From NCBI RefSeq assembly GCF_000383595.1, contig NZ_KB911581.1, forward strand, positions 434,001-498,000: a DNA stretch of 64,000 nucleotides, given 5' to 3'. Below are positions 42,578 through 52,363 of this stretch, piece after piece. The stretch's first letter is position 1, and every line of letters starts with the position of its first letter. A model generated the notes under the pieces. That model made no database searches and was not told where the DNA came from. It worked only from the letters and a program-made list of their open reading frames with translations. Made by a program: the position numbers and the translations under genes. The stretch is from Streptomyces bottropensis ATCC 25435 (GTDB lineage: Bacteria; Actinomycetota; Actinomycetes; Streptomycetales; Streptomycetaceae).

Positions 42578-42630
42578 CCGTACGGCGGGCGGACAGGTCC
42601 GCACAGGTCCGTACGGCGGGCGGACAGGTC
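42578..42630 (+). repeat. 22-bp direct repeat just upstream of the pyrE promoter
   Basis: CCGTACGGCGGGCGGACAGG plus TC occurs at 42578-42599 and again at 42609-42630 (31-bp period). CAGGTCC occurs at both ends and in between. The -10 TAAGCT of pyrE is at 42636-42641. Tandem sites at this position suggest regulator binding, though expansion of simple sequence is also possible. Confidence 0.65.
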
Positions 42631-42648
42631 GCCTCTAAGCTGACTGCC

Positions 42649-43203
42649 ATGACTGACGTGGACGTACGTGGATCTTTGCTGCAGCAGATCAAGGACAAGG
42701 CCGTGGTGCACGGCAGGGTGACCCTGTCGTCGGGTCTGGAGGCGGACTACTACGTCGACCTGCGCCGCGTCACCCTCGACGGCGAGGCCGCCCCGCTGGT
42801 CGGTCAGGTGCTGCTCGACCTGACCGCCGACCTCGACTTCGACGCGGTCGGCGGTCTCACGATGGGCGCCGACCCCGTGGCCGGCGCGATGCTGCACGCG
42901 GCCGCCGCGCGGGGCCGCAGGCTGGACGCGTTCGTCGTCCGCAAGGCGGCCAAGGCGCACGGGCTGCAGCGCCGCGTCGAGGGGCCGGAGATCAGCGGCC
43001 GTCGCGTCCTCGTCGTCGAGGACACCTCCACCACCGGCGGCTCCCCGCTGGCCGCCGTCGAGGCCGTCCGCGAGGCCGGGGCCGAGGTCGTCGCCGTCGC
43101 CACCATCGTCGACCGGGCGACCGGCGCCGCCGAGAAGATCGAGAAGGGTGCCGGGGTCCCGTACCTCTTCGCGTTCTCGAAGGACGAGCTGGGCCTGGAC
43201 TGA
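42649..43203 (+). CDS. pyrE: orotate phosphoribosyltransferase
   Basis: The 184-residue enzyme converts orotate and PRPP to OMP in pyrimidine synthesis. KDKAVVHGRVTLSSGLEADY and YVDLRRVTLDG are the orotate-binding N-terminus, and RRVLVVEDTSTTGGSPLAAV is the PRPP-binding loop. The catalytic Lys region VVRKAAKAHG is present. The ATG lies 7 nt after TAAGCT, so the mRNA should be leaderless. Direct repeats lie upstream. It is followed by the aldolase gene after 166 bp. Confidence 0.95.
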   Translation: MTDVDVRGSLLQQIKDKAVVHGRVTLSSGLEADYYVDLRRVTLDGEAAPLVGQVLLDLTADLDFDAVGGLTMGADPVAGAMLHAAAARGRRLDAFVVRKAAKAHGLQRRVEGPEISGRRVLVVEDTSTTGGSPLAAVEAVREAGAEVVAVATIVDRATGAAEKIEKGAGVPYLFAFSKDELGLD

Positions 43204-43369
43204 CGACGGCCGGCACCGGGGGAACCCCGAGGTCAGGGGTTACCGAAGAGTTCTGGACGCCCTGACCGGAGCATCGGGTCCCGTCTGGAAGGATGGGACG
43301 ACGACGACGTCGCAACCCTAGGTCAGGGCTCGTAAGCACAACGCCACCCGCACATACAAGGAGCGGACC

Positions 43370-44392
<1,023 letters not shown>

Positions 44393-44397
44393 CCGAC

Positions 44398-44431
44398 CCG
44401 GACCGGGCGGCCCCGCCGCCGCCCGGTCCGG
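44398..44431 (+). terminator. 14-bp perfect hairpin after fba
   Basis: CCGGACCGGGCGGC, a 6-nt loop and its exact complement. The rest of the 310-bp gap 44393-44702 has no gene; it contains short repeats of CCGGTCCGCA and CCGGACCACT (about 44510-44550). Confidence 0.75.
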
Positions 44432-44702
44432 GGCTCCGGCCGCGCTTTACCGCACCCGCCCGCAGTCGCCCGCACCGCGCACGCGACTGCGGGCGGTGTC
44501 GTCCCCGGACCGGTCCGCACCGGTCCGCACCGGACCACTCCGGACCACTCCGGCCAGGGCCGGTCCCCACGGGCCGCACACCGGTCCTCGCCGGCCCCCA
44601 CCGGGCCGTACCCCGTGCCCCGTGCCTCCGTCACCCGGCCGCCGGGCCCCGGTCATGCTTCGCACCTGGCCCGAACGGCCCGCGCGCGGCATGATTCCCA
44701 CC

Positions 44703-46175
44703 ATGGCCGACGTACGCCTTGCCTCCGCCCAGGGCAAGTGGATCCTGCTGACCACGGTGCTCGGCTCCAGCATGGCGCTGCTGGACTCGACGGTCGTCAA
44801 CGTCGCGCTCCCGCGCATCGGCCTCGACCTGGACGCCGACCTCGCGGCCCTCCAGTGGACCGTCAACGCGTACATGCTCACGCTCGCCGGACTGATCCTC
44901 CTCGGAGGCGCGCTGGGCGACCGTTTCGGCCGCCGCAAGGTGTTCGTGGTGGGCGTGGTGTGGTTCGCCGCGGCCTCACTCCTGTGCGGCCTCGCCCCGA
45001 ACGTCGGTGTGCTGATCGCCGCCCGAGCCCTCCAGGGCGTCGGCGGGGCCCTCCTCACCCCCGGTTCGCTCGCCCTCATCCAGGCGTCGTTCCACCGCGA
45101 CGACCGCGCGAAGGCGGTCGGCCTGTGGTCCGGCTTCGGCGGCATCGGCGCGGCCGTCGGCCCGTTCCTGGGCGGCTGGCTGGTCGACGGCCCCGGCTGG
45201 CGCTGGGTCTTCCTGCTGAACGTCCCCCTGGCCCTCCTGTGCGTCCCGATCGCCGCCCGTCACGTACCGGAGTCGGGGGACGGCCGTGCCCATGACCGGG
45301 GCTTCGACATCCTGGGGGCCGTACTCGGCGCCGCGTCCCTGGCGTTCCTCACGTACGCGCTGATCGAAGCCAGGGAGGGCACGCTCGCGGTCGTGGTCAC
45401 CGCACTCGCCGGCGTGGCGACGGCCGTGGCCTTCGTCCACGTCGAGCGCCACCGGCCGGACCCCATGATGCCGCCGCAGATGTTCGCGTCCCGCCAGTTC
45501 ACGGCGGTCAACATCGTCACCCTGTTCGTGTACGCGGCCTTCGGCGGCTTCTTCTTCCTCGTCGCCCTCCAGCTCCAGGTGGTCGCCGGGTACTCCGCCC
45601 TCGGCGCCGGCACGGCCCTGTTGCCCATCACCGTCCTGATGCTGCTGCTCTCCGCCCGCGCGGGCGCCCTCGGCGAACGCATCGGCCCCCGCATCCCCCT
45701 GACCGTCGGCCCCCTGCTGTGCACGGCGGGCGTCCTGCTGATGCTGAGGGTGGGCCCCGACGCCGAGTACGCCACCGATGTCCTGCCCGCCCTCCTGGTG
45801 ATGGGCCTCGGCATGGTCACCCTCGTGGCGCCGCTGACCGCGACCGTCCTGGCTTCGGTCACCACCGATCACGCCGGTATCGCCAGCGGGATCAACAACG
45901 CCGCCGCCCGGGCCGCGGGTCTGCTGGCCGTGGCCGCGCTCCCGCTGATCGCCGGCATGGGCCCGGAGGCCTACCGCTCACCCACTCAGTTCGACAACGC
46001 GTTCGACAAGGCGATGCTCGCCTGCGCCCTGGCCCTCCTGGCCGCCGCGGCCCTGGCCTACACCGCGGTCCGCCGCCCCGCCCCCGACTGCCACCACCCC
46101 GAATGCCGCACCCACGGCTGCGTGACGGCCCCACCACTGGAGGGCCGGCACAAGGGCGAGACGACGACGGAGTAG
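44703..46175 (+). CDS. MFS drug-exporter family transporter (DHA2, 14 helices)
   Basis: The ATG lies 7 nt after a -10-like CATGAT, and nothing upstream in frame has a ribosome site. The 490-residue protein has about 14 membrane helices. Motif C-like LLDSTVVNVALPRIGLDLDA and motif A LGDRFGRRKVF mark the EmrB/QacA family of proton-driven multidrug exporters. The C-terminal tail has a Cys/His group (CHHPECRTHGC) that might bind metal, which is unusual. No TetR regulator is adjacent. Substrate unknown. Confidence 0.9.
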   Translation: MADVRLASAQGKWILLTTVLGSSMALLDSTVVNVALPRIGLDLDADLAALQWTVNAYMLTLAGLILLGGALGDRFGRRKVFVVGVVWFAAASLLCGLAPNVGVLIAARALQGVGGALLTPGSLALIQASFHRDDRAKAVGLWSGFGGIGAAVGPFLGGWLVDGPGWRWVFLLNVPLALLCVPIAARHVPESGDGRAHDRGFDILGAVLGAASLAFLTYALIEAREGTLAVVVTALAGVATAVAFVHVERHRPDPMMPPQMFASRQFTAVNIVTLFVYAAFGGFFFLVALQLQVVAGYSALGAGTALLPITVLMLLLSARAGALGERIGPRIPLTVGPLLCTAGVLLMLRVGPDAEYATDVLPALLVMGLGMVTLVAPLTATVLASVTTDHAGIASGINNAAARAAGLLAVAALPLIAGMGPEAYRSPTQFDNAFDKAMLACALALLAAAALAYTAVRRPAPDCHHPECRTHGCVTAPPLEGRHKGETTTE

Positions 46176-46665
46176 CGGGCGGGGGTGGGGGGCCGGGGCG
46201 AGGGGGTGTTGTGCGGGTGCGGGTGCGCGTCCCGGGTGGGTGTGCGGGTCTGGATGTGGTCCGGATGGCGGAGTCCGGGTGCGGGTCTATTGTGGCTGGT
46301 CACAGGATTCGCGGTGCTTCTCTCGGCTCAGGGGCGCACCCGTGCTTTTCAGGGGCGCGGGGAACTGCGCGAGCAACCCCGTACAACCCGCACCCACCCA
46401 CCTCCTCGCACCCACCCACCCCCTCGCACCGACCCACCCCCTCGCATCCCACCCACCCGCACCACCCGCACCCACAGCCCTCCCCGACCCCGTAGGCCTC
46501 CAGGGGCACAGAAGGGGGTCGAAGGGGCGTAGCCCCTGGGGATGGGACGGGTAGGGGCGGCGGGGGCGAGAAAAACCCACCCCGACACCCGCCGGAAGGA
46601 CCCCCACCCCCCACCTCGACCCCACCCGACGTACCCCACCCCCCACATGGGCCAGACTGGAACCC
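46176..46665. other. intergenic region with Streptomyces dispersed repeats
   Basis: There is no convincing gene. It contains the dispersed element at 46352-46380 (see 38931). It also has a C-rich near-tandem run of CACCCACCCACCCCCTCG-type units (about 46387-46480) and, at 46510-46570, the sequence GGGGTCGAAGGGGCGTAGCC onward, another repeat familiar from Streptomyces intergenic DNA. Confidence 0.6.
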
Positions 46666-47079
46666 ATGACGATTCACGAGAACCTCCTCGGCGGCCCACC
46701 CCCCACGCACCTCCCCGACGACCCGGAACCCCGCGAACTCCTCGCGAACGGCACACCCCCGGCCGACGTCGCCGCCAAGTACCCCACCTCCTCCCTCGCC
46801 TGGGCCCAGCTCGCCGACGAGGCGTACGAGCGGGGCAGCGTCGTGGAGTCGTACGCCTACGCCCGTACGGGCTACCACCGCGGCCTGGACGCCCTGCGCC
46901 GCAGCGGCTGGAAGGGCCACGGCCCCGTCCCCTGGGAGCACGAGCCGAACCGCGGCTTCCTGCGCGCCCTGCACGCCCTCTCCCGCGCCGCGGGCGACAT
47001 CGGCGAGCAGGAGGAGTACGAGCGCTGCTCCCAGTTCCTGAAGGACTCCTCCCCGACGGCCGCCCAGACCCTGAGCTGA
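46666..47079 (+). CDS. DUF3151 protein
   Basis: The 137-residue protein matches the actinobacterial DUF3151 family: NLLGGPPPTHLPDDPEPREL, DVAAKYPTSSLAWAQLADEA, YAYARTGYHRGLDALRRSGW and a C-terminal Cys (EEYERCSQFL). It is helical and TPR-like in pattern, soluble and very widely conserved in actinobacteria; no function is established. It is expressed singly, with repeats and a terminator behind it. Confidence 0.9.
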   Translation: MTIHENLLGGPPPTHLPDDPEPRELLANGTPPADVAAKYPTSSLAWAQLADEAYERGSVVESYAYARTGYHRGLDALRRSGWKGHGPVPWEHEPNRGFLRALHALSRAAGDIGEQEEYERCSQFLKDSSPTAAQTLS

Positions 47080-47188
47080 GGCACGAGCCGAGGCAGGACC
47101 TGGGGCATGAGCCGAGGCATCAGCTGAGGAATGAGCCGAGGAATGAGCCGAGGCACGAGCTGAGCCATCAGCTGAGGCACTGAGCCGT
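47080..47188 (+). repeat. degenerate 12-bp tandem repeat (GCATGAGCCGAG type)
   Basis: About nine imperfect units such as GGCACGAGCCGA, GGCATGAGCCGA, GGCATCAGCTGA and GGAATGAGCCGA run directly from the DUF3151 stop codon. They may derive from duplication of the gene's last codons (CTGAGCTGAGGC). The only frame-neutral effect would be on mRNA structure. Confidence 0.75.
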
Positions 47189-47206
47189 TCGAAGGACTGT
47201 TCGTGC

Positions 47207-47235
47207 AGGTCCGCCTGGTGTGACCAGGCGGACCT
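47207..47235 (+). terminator. 13-bp perfect hairpin after the tandem repeat
   Basis: AGGTCCGCCTGGT, loop GTG, ACCAGGCGGACCT. It separates the DUF3151 gene and its repeats from the kynurenine genes. Confidence 0.75.
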
Positions 47236-47342
47236 TGCGGTGCGGGGGTGGTATCACCGACCATGCCGGTGGGGACCGGGGCCCCCGTGTCGGAATTCGG
47301 CAGGGGCGGACCGCTACCCGGAGTACATATCAGGAGACAGCG

Positions 47343-48188
47343 ATGTCCCTTCCGGCTCAGCCCCACGAGGCTTCGGAGCCCGAGACCCCGCATCTCGACT
47401 TCCAGGGCACCACCCCGTACGAGGACTACGTCCAGGCGGACGTGCTCACCCACCTCCAGCACCCTCTCTCCGACGACCCCGGCGAGATGGTCTTCCTGGT
47501 CACCACCCAGGTCATGGAGCTGTGGTTCACCGTCATCGTGCACGAGTGGGAGACCGCGACCGCCGCGATCCGCGGCGACGACGTGGCGAGGGCGAAGGAC
47601 GCCCTGAAGCGTTCCGTCCGCGAACTGGAGGCCCTGACGGCCTCCTGGAAGCCCCTCGGCCAGCTCACCCCCGCCCAGTTCAACTCCTACCGCGCCGCCC
47701 TCGGCGAGGGCTCCGGCTTCCAGTCGGCGATGTACCGCCGGATGGAGTTCCTGCTCGGCGAGAAGTCCGCCTCCATGCTCGTCCCGCACCGGGGCGCCCC
47801 CCGCGTCCACGCCGAGCTGGAGAAGGCGCTGCACGAGCCGAGCCTCTACGACGAGGTCCTGCGGCTCCTGGCCCGCCGCGGCCACGCGATCCCCGAGTCC
47901 GTCGTGAGCCGAGACGTCTCCCAGCGCTACGAGCCCTCCCCCGAGGTCGAGGCGGTGTGGACCGAGCTGTACTCCGGCGACCCGGACCACGAACTCGCCC
48001 GCCTCGGCGAGGCACTGACCGACGTCGCCGAACTCGTCTGGCGCTGGCGCAACGACCACCTCGTCGCCACCCGCCGCGCGATGGGCTCCAAGGCCGGCAC
48101 GGGCGGCTCCGCCGGCGTGGCCTGGCTGGAGAAGCGCGCCCGGAAGAACGTCTTCCCCGAGCTGTGGACGGCGCGCTCCCATGTCTGA
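47343..48188 (+). CDS. kynA: tryptophan 2,3-dioxygenase
   Basis: The 281-residue haem enzyme opens the indole ring of tryptophan to N-formylkynurenine. The signature HLVATRRAMGSKAGTGGSAG holds the proximal haem ligand His239 and the substrate-binding GTGG loop. FQSAMYRRMEFLLGEK and MELWFTVIVHEWE are further family segments. The ATG at 47343 has AGGAGA just upstream. It overlaps the kynureninase gene by 8 nt, so both are translated together. Confidence 0.96.
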   Translation: MSLPAQPHEASEPETPHLDFQGTTPYEDYVQADVLTHLQHPLSDDPGEMVFLVTTQVMELWFTVIVHEWETATAAIRGDDVARAKDALKRSVRELEALTASWKPLGQLTPAQFNSYRAALGEGSGFQSAMYRRMEFLLGEKSASMLVPHRGAPRVHAELEKALHEPSLYDEVLRLLARRGHAIPESVVSRDVSQRYEPSPEVEAVWTELYSGDPDHELARLGEALTDVAELVWRWRNDHLVATRRAMGSKAGTGGSAGVAWLEKRARKNVFPELWTARSHV

Positions 48189-49446
48189 CATCACCGCACC
48201 CGGAATTGACCTGGCCGCCCAGGCAAAGGAGTGGGACGCGGCCGACGAACTGTCCGCCCTGCGCGCCCGCTTCGTCCTCGACGACGCCGTGTACCTCGAC
48301 GGCAACTCGCTCGGCGCGCTCCCGGCGTCGGTCCCCGGCCGGCTCGCGGACGTCGTCCACCGCGAGTGGGGCGAGCTGCGCATCCGTTCCTGGGACGAGA
48401 GCGGCTGGTGGACCGCCCCCGAGCGGATCGGCGACCGTATCGCCCCGCTGGTGGGCGCGGCGCCGGGCCAGATCGTGGTCGGCGACTCCACGAGCGTCAA
48501 CGTCTTCAAGGCGGTCGTGGCGGCGGTACGGATGGCGGACGAGGACTCCGGCTCCGGTGACGGCCGCCGCGACGAGATCCTGGTCGACGCGACCACGTTC
48601 CCGACGGACGGCTACCTGGCCGAGTCGGCGGCCCGGATGACCGGCCGCACCCTGCGCCCGGTGACCCCGGCGGAGGTTCCGGCCGCCCTCGGCGACCGTA
48701 CGGCCGCCGTCCTGCTCAACCACGTCGACTACCGCTCGGGCCGCCTCCACGACCTCCCCGCCCTGACGGCGGCGGTCCACGAGGCCGGCGCCTACGCGGT
48801 CTGGGACCTGTGCCACAGCGCGGGCGCCCTCCCCGTGGACCTCGACGAACACGGGGTCGACCTCGCGGTCGGCTGCACCTACAAGTACCTCAACGGCGGC
48901 CCGGGCTCCCCGGCCTACCTCTACGTCCGCCGGGACCTGCAGCCCCGCTTCGACTCCCCCCTGCCCGGCTGGACCTCCCACGCGGCCCCCTTCGCCATGG
49001 ACCCGGCCTACGAGCCGGCGGCCGGGGCTCCGCGAGGCCGGGTCGGCACGCCCGACATCCTGTCGATGCTCGCTCTGGAGGCGGCACTCGACGTCTGGGA
49101 CGGGGGCGGTGACGGCGGTTCCGCCGGGACCGGGGTGACGATCGAGTCGGTCCGCGCCAAGTCCCTCGCCCTGACGGACTTCTTCCTGCGCTGCGTGTCG
49201 GCGTACGTCCCCGAGGGCCGGGTCGAGTCCATCACGCCGGTCGCCCACGCGGAGCGCGGCAGCCAGATCGCCCTGCGTTGCGACGACGCCGGTGACGTCA
49301 TGAAGCGCCTCATCCACCAGGGCGTCATCGGCGACTTCCGCCACCCCGACGTCCTCCGCTTCGGCTTCACCCCTCTCTACGTCACCTTCGCGGACACGGA
49401 GCGGGCGGCGCGGGTGTTGGGTGAGACGCTGGGGGAGATGGGGTAG
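48181..49446 (+). CDS. kynU: kynureninase
   Basis: The 421-residue PLP enzyme splits kynurenine to anthranilate and alanine. YLDGNSLGALPASVPGRL and SWDESGWWTAPERIGDRI are the N-terminal signatures, WDLCHSAGALPVDL holds the PLP-contacting Asp, and Lys235 in VGCTYKYLNGGPGSPAYLYV binds PLP. Start and family length are normal. With kynA upstream and a candidate formamidase at 50155, it would complete tryptophan to anthranilate. Confidence 0.96.
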   Translation: MSDITAPGIDLAAQAKEWDAADELSALRARFVLDDAVYLDGNSLGALPASVPGRLADVVHREWGELRIRSWDESGWWTAPERIGDRIAPLVGAAPGQIVVGDSTSVNVFKAVVAAVRMADEDSGSGDGRRDEILVDATTFPTDGYLAESAARMTGRTLRPVTPAEVPAALGDRTAAVLLNHVDYRSGRLHDLPALTAAVHEAGAYAVWDLCHSAGALPVDLDEHGVDLAVGCTYKYLNGGPGSPAYLYVRRDLQPRFDSPLPGWTSHAAPFAMDPAYEPAAGAPRGRVGTPDILSMLALEAALDVWDGGGDGGSAGTGVTIESVRAKSLALTDFFLRCVSAYVPEGRVESITPVAHAERGSQIALRCDDAGDVMKRLIHQGVIGDFRHPDVLRFGFTPLYVTFADTERAARVLGETLGEMG

Positions 49447-50154
49447 CGCGGGCGGTTCGGCGTCCCGGCGGCGGGTGCTCTGCCGCTGGGCGGCGGGCGG
49501 CCGGTCGGCGGGGTGCCGGGGCGGCAGGGCCGCTGGGGTGCCGGGGGCGCTGGGGGAGGGAGGCCGGGCGCCGGGGCCGTCGGCGGTCCGGCGGCGGGCG
49601 CTGCCCTGGCCGGTCCCGGTTGTTCCAATCATGCCGGTTGTTCCGATCGTCCCTGCGGTCCTGATCATCCCCGTTGTTCCGACCGTTCCTGCGGTCCCGA
49701 ACTCCGACCTAGACACCCGGCTCGCCCTCGACCTCGACCGTCGTCGCCGTCCGCGGCGTTCGCGGCGGCTGCCGTCGTTCCGTCGGGACAGCGGCGCGGG
49801 TGCGGGCTCAGGTCCGTCGGCCGGTGGTGAGGGCCGTGCGCGGCGGCACCCGGTCGCGCCGGTGAGCGCCAGTGGGCGTCGGTGGGCGTCGGTGGGCCGA
49901 ACTCGGCCCCGCCCCGGGTTCGAACCCGCCCCCGCCCCCGCCCCGCCCCCGGCACGGACCCCGTTTCGGCCCGCTCCTCGGCCGTCCCGCCTCGCCGTGG
50001 CCCCCGCCCCGCCACGGCCCCTGACCCGGCGTCACATCCCGGTGTCGACGCACGTCACGGGCCTGATACCGTCCCCGCCAACGGCAGGCGCCCCTTTCCC
50101 CGGCACCCGCCCACCCAAACCCTTCCAAATCCGTTTCACCCGAGAGGTTGGCGC
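49447..50154. other. long intergenic region with simple repeats
   Basis: There is no supported gene in 708 bp. A near-tandem run of CCGGTTGTTCCGATC and CCTGCGGTCC units lies at about 49610-49695, and GTGGGCGTCG is repeated three times near 49872-49899. The palindrome GGGTTCGAACCC is at 49916-49927. Codon-like periodicity is weak in all frames. Confidence 0.5.
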
Positions 50155-51102
50155 ATGCCGGACGACGACGCCGCAGCCCGCGATGCCGCCGAAGAGGCAT
50201 CCGCCTTCTCACACCCCCCGGTCGCCCCCGACGCCACGGCGGCCTACGGCGACCACCCCGACCAGGTGATCGACTTCTACGCCCCCCGCACCGCAGCCAC
50301 GGGCATCGGGCCCCTGGGCATAGGCGCCGGCGCGCCCTCGGGGCCCGGCGCGGCCACGGGCCCCGCCCCCGTGATCGTGGTCCTGCACGGCGGTGCGTGG
50401 CGGGCCCCCTACGACCGCCACCACATCACCCCCTTCGCGGACTTCCTCGCCCGCCACGGCTTCGCGGTGGCCAACATCGAGTACCGGCGAGGAAGCTCGC
50501 TGCCCGCCCCGACCGGCCTCAACGCAACCCCCACTCCGGCCGCGGGGCGCTGGCCGGAGACGTTCGACGACATCGCCGCCGCCCTCGACGCCCTGCCGGA
50601 CCTCGTCCGCGTGGCCCTGCCCCAGGCGGACCCCCGCCGCATGGTCGTCACCGGCCACTCCGCCGGCGGCCACCTCGCCCTGTGGGCCGCGGCCCGCCAC
50701 ATGCTTCCGCCCGACGCACCGTGGCGCACCTCCCGCTCCGCCCCGCTCCGCGGAGTCGTCGCCCTGGCCCCCATCGCCGACTTCGCCGTGGCCGAGAAGC
50801 TGGACGTCTGCGGCGGCGCGGCCACCCAACTCCTGGGCGGTCAGGACAAGTTCGCCGAGCGTCGCCCCTGCGCCGACCCCGCGCTCCTCCTCCCGACCGG
50901 CATCGCCACCACGCTTGTGCAGGGCCGCTCCGACATCGTCGTCCCCGAGGCCGTCGCCGAGGCGTACGCCGACGCCGCGGCCAAGGCGGGCGAGGTCGTG
51001 GGCCTGACGCTGCTGGAGGACGTGGGCCACTTCCCCCTCATCGACCCGGCGGCGGACGCGTGCGCGGTGGTGGTGGAGGAGATCGCCCAACTGGCCTGGT
51101 GA
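50155..51102 (+). CDS. alpha/beta hydrolase, candidate kynurenine formamidase
   Basis: The ATG at 50155 has GAGAGG upstream. The 315-residue enzyme has the oxyanion-hole motif VVLHGGAWRAPYD and nucleophile GHSAGGH, with the late Asp in SDIVVPEAVAEAY and His in EDVGHFPLIDP. HGG plus GxSxGGH is the pattern of BNA7/arylformamidase and hormone-sensitive-lipase-type hydrolases. Being next to tryptophan dioxygenase and kynureninase, it is the natural candidate for hydrolysing N-formylkynurenine, the one step otherwise missing here. That role is inference; a general esterase is the alternative. Confidence 0.8.
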   Translation: MPDDDAAARDAAEEASAFSHPPVAPDATAAYGDHPDQVIDFYAPRTAATGIGPLGIGAGAPSGPGAATGPAPVIVVLHGGAWRAPYDRHHITPFADFLARHGFAVANIEYRRGSSLPAPTGLNATPTPAAGRWPETFDDIAAALDALPDLVRVALPQADPRRMVVTGHSAGGHLALWAAARHMLPPDAPWRTSRSAPLRGVVALAPIADFAVAEKLDVCGGAATQLLGGQDKFAERRPCADPALLLPTGIATTLVQGRSDIVVPEAVAEAYADAAAKAGEVVGLTLLEDVGHFPLIDPAADACAVVVEEIAQLAW

Positions 51103-51292
51103 ACGGGGTCCGAGGCGGCCCCGCCCCGGCCCGGGGCACCATGCTCGCCCCTCCCCGCTGATACCCGTAATACCTGAGAGCTACATCCCAGGTGAGCTCC
51201 CCGGCGGGACGCCAACGACGGTCCTCGTTCCATAACTTCCTTGCCAGGGCGGCCCGATGGACGGGCGGTCCGGCAGGGAAGGGACGGGTCAC

Positions 51293-52363
51293 ATGGGGGT
51301 CGCGACATGGCCGGAGGCAGATCACCGGCCACCCACGGAACCACGCCCCACGGTGCGGCCACCGCGACCGTCCCCCACACCGAAGGGCCTTCGGCGCCTC
51401 ACGTCCCGCCTCCGACCGTCGTGGTCGTCCCGGCTGCGCCGCACGCTGCTCGCCCTCCTCGTGGCGACGGCCGTGGTCGCCCCGGTCTCCGCCGCGGCCA
51501 GACCGCGGATCCCGGCTCCACCCCCGGCTCCGCTCGCTGCGCCGACCCCGACGACACTCCGGTCGACGTACGAGGCCAACCGTGCGAACGCCGCGGAGGC
51601 GGCCCGCATGGCCGACGCCCACGGGGACCGCAGCCGAGCAGCGACCGACCGGTGGCTCGCCGCACCCACCCGCAGGCTCCTGATGTTCGACGGCCGAGGC
51701 CCCGGCCAGGCCGTGGAGGTCCTGGGCGACCTGCTGAAGGCCGACCACCTGGCGGTCCTGGTCCCGGGCTCGGACACGAGCCTGGACACCTACCACCGCT
51801 TCCACAGAGCCGCGCAGGCCCTGCACGACCGCACGGGCCCGGACACAGCGGTGATCGCCTGGCTCGGCTACGAAACCCCGGGGACGATCAGCACGACGGT
51901 CCTCACCCCCACCCGAGCCGAACAGGCGGCCCCACACCTGCGCACGTTCCTGCGCGAACTGCGCGCCCTGGTGGGCGACTCCGCCGGCCTCACCGTCCTG
52001 TGCCACTCCTACGGCACGGTCGTGTGCGCCCGAGCCGTCACCGGTCTCGACGGCGTCGACGACGTCGCCCTGATCGGCAGCCCCGGCACGGGCGCGGACA
52101 GCGCGGCCGGCCTGCGCACCTCGGCACGCGTATGGGCGGCCCGAGGCACGGACGACTGGATCGGCATGGTCCCCCACACCCGGGCCGACCTCTTCGGCAC
52201 GACCGTCGGCTTCGGCCCCGACCCCACGTCCCCCTCCTTCGGCGCCCGCGTCTTCACCGCGGGCGAGGCGGGCCACAGCGGCTACTTCACCCCCGGTTCC
52301 ACGTCCCTCGACAACCTCGCCCACATCACCCTGGGCGCCCGCGCGGAGGTCACCCATGCGTGA
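51293..52363 (+). CDS. DUF1023 alpha/beta hydrolase, exported or membrane-anchored
   Basis: The ATG at 51293 is chosen over that at 51257 because GGGAAGGGACGGG lies just before it. An Arg-rich N-terminus and a hydrophobic helix (LLALLVATAVVAPVSAAARP, about 52-70) act as signal or anchor. The DUF1023 domain follows (DHLAVLVPGSDTSLDTYHRF, nucleophile Ser in VLCHSYGTVVCARA, ALIGSPGTGADSA, late His in GEAGHSGYF). Family members in actinobacteria are putative secreted esterases of unknown substrate. It overlaps the acyltransferase gene by 8 nt, so the two probably act on one lipid or envelope substrate. Confidence 0.85.
   Translation: MGVATWPEADHRPPTEPRPTVRPPRPSPTPKGLRRLTSRLRPSWSSRLRRTLLALLVATAVVAPVSAAARPRIPAPPPAPLAAPTPTTLRSTYEANRANAAEAARMADAHGDRSRAATDRWLAAPTRRLLMFDGRGPGQAVEVLGDLLKADHLAVLVPGSDTSLDTYHRFHRAAQALHDRTGPDTAVIAWLGYETPGTISTTVLTPTRAEQAAPHLRTFLRELRALVGDSAGLTVLCHSYGTVVCARAVTGLDGVDDVALIGSPGTGADSAAGLRTSARVWAARGTDDWIGMVPHTRADLFGTTVGFGPDPTSPSFGARVFTAGEAGHSGYFTPGSTSLDNLAHITLGARAEVTHA

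Noticed and set aside
47080..47188. Short tandem repeats, considered as a CRISPR array.
   Set aside because: Units are 12 bp with no unique spacers, no leader and no cas genes.
49916..49927. GGGTTCGAACCC, resembling a tRNA T-arm.
   Set aside because: No D-arm, anticodon arm or acceptor stem can be built around it. It is a 12-bp palindrome in simple C/G-rich sequence.
49421..50269. A plus-strand frame of 289 codons with a Val/Pro/Ile repeat.
   Set aside because: It overlaps the kynU end and the hydrolase start, comes from simple repeats, and lacks a start with a ribosome site.
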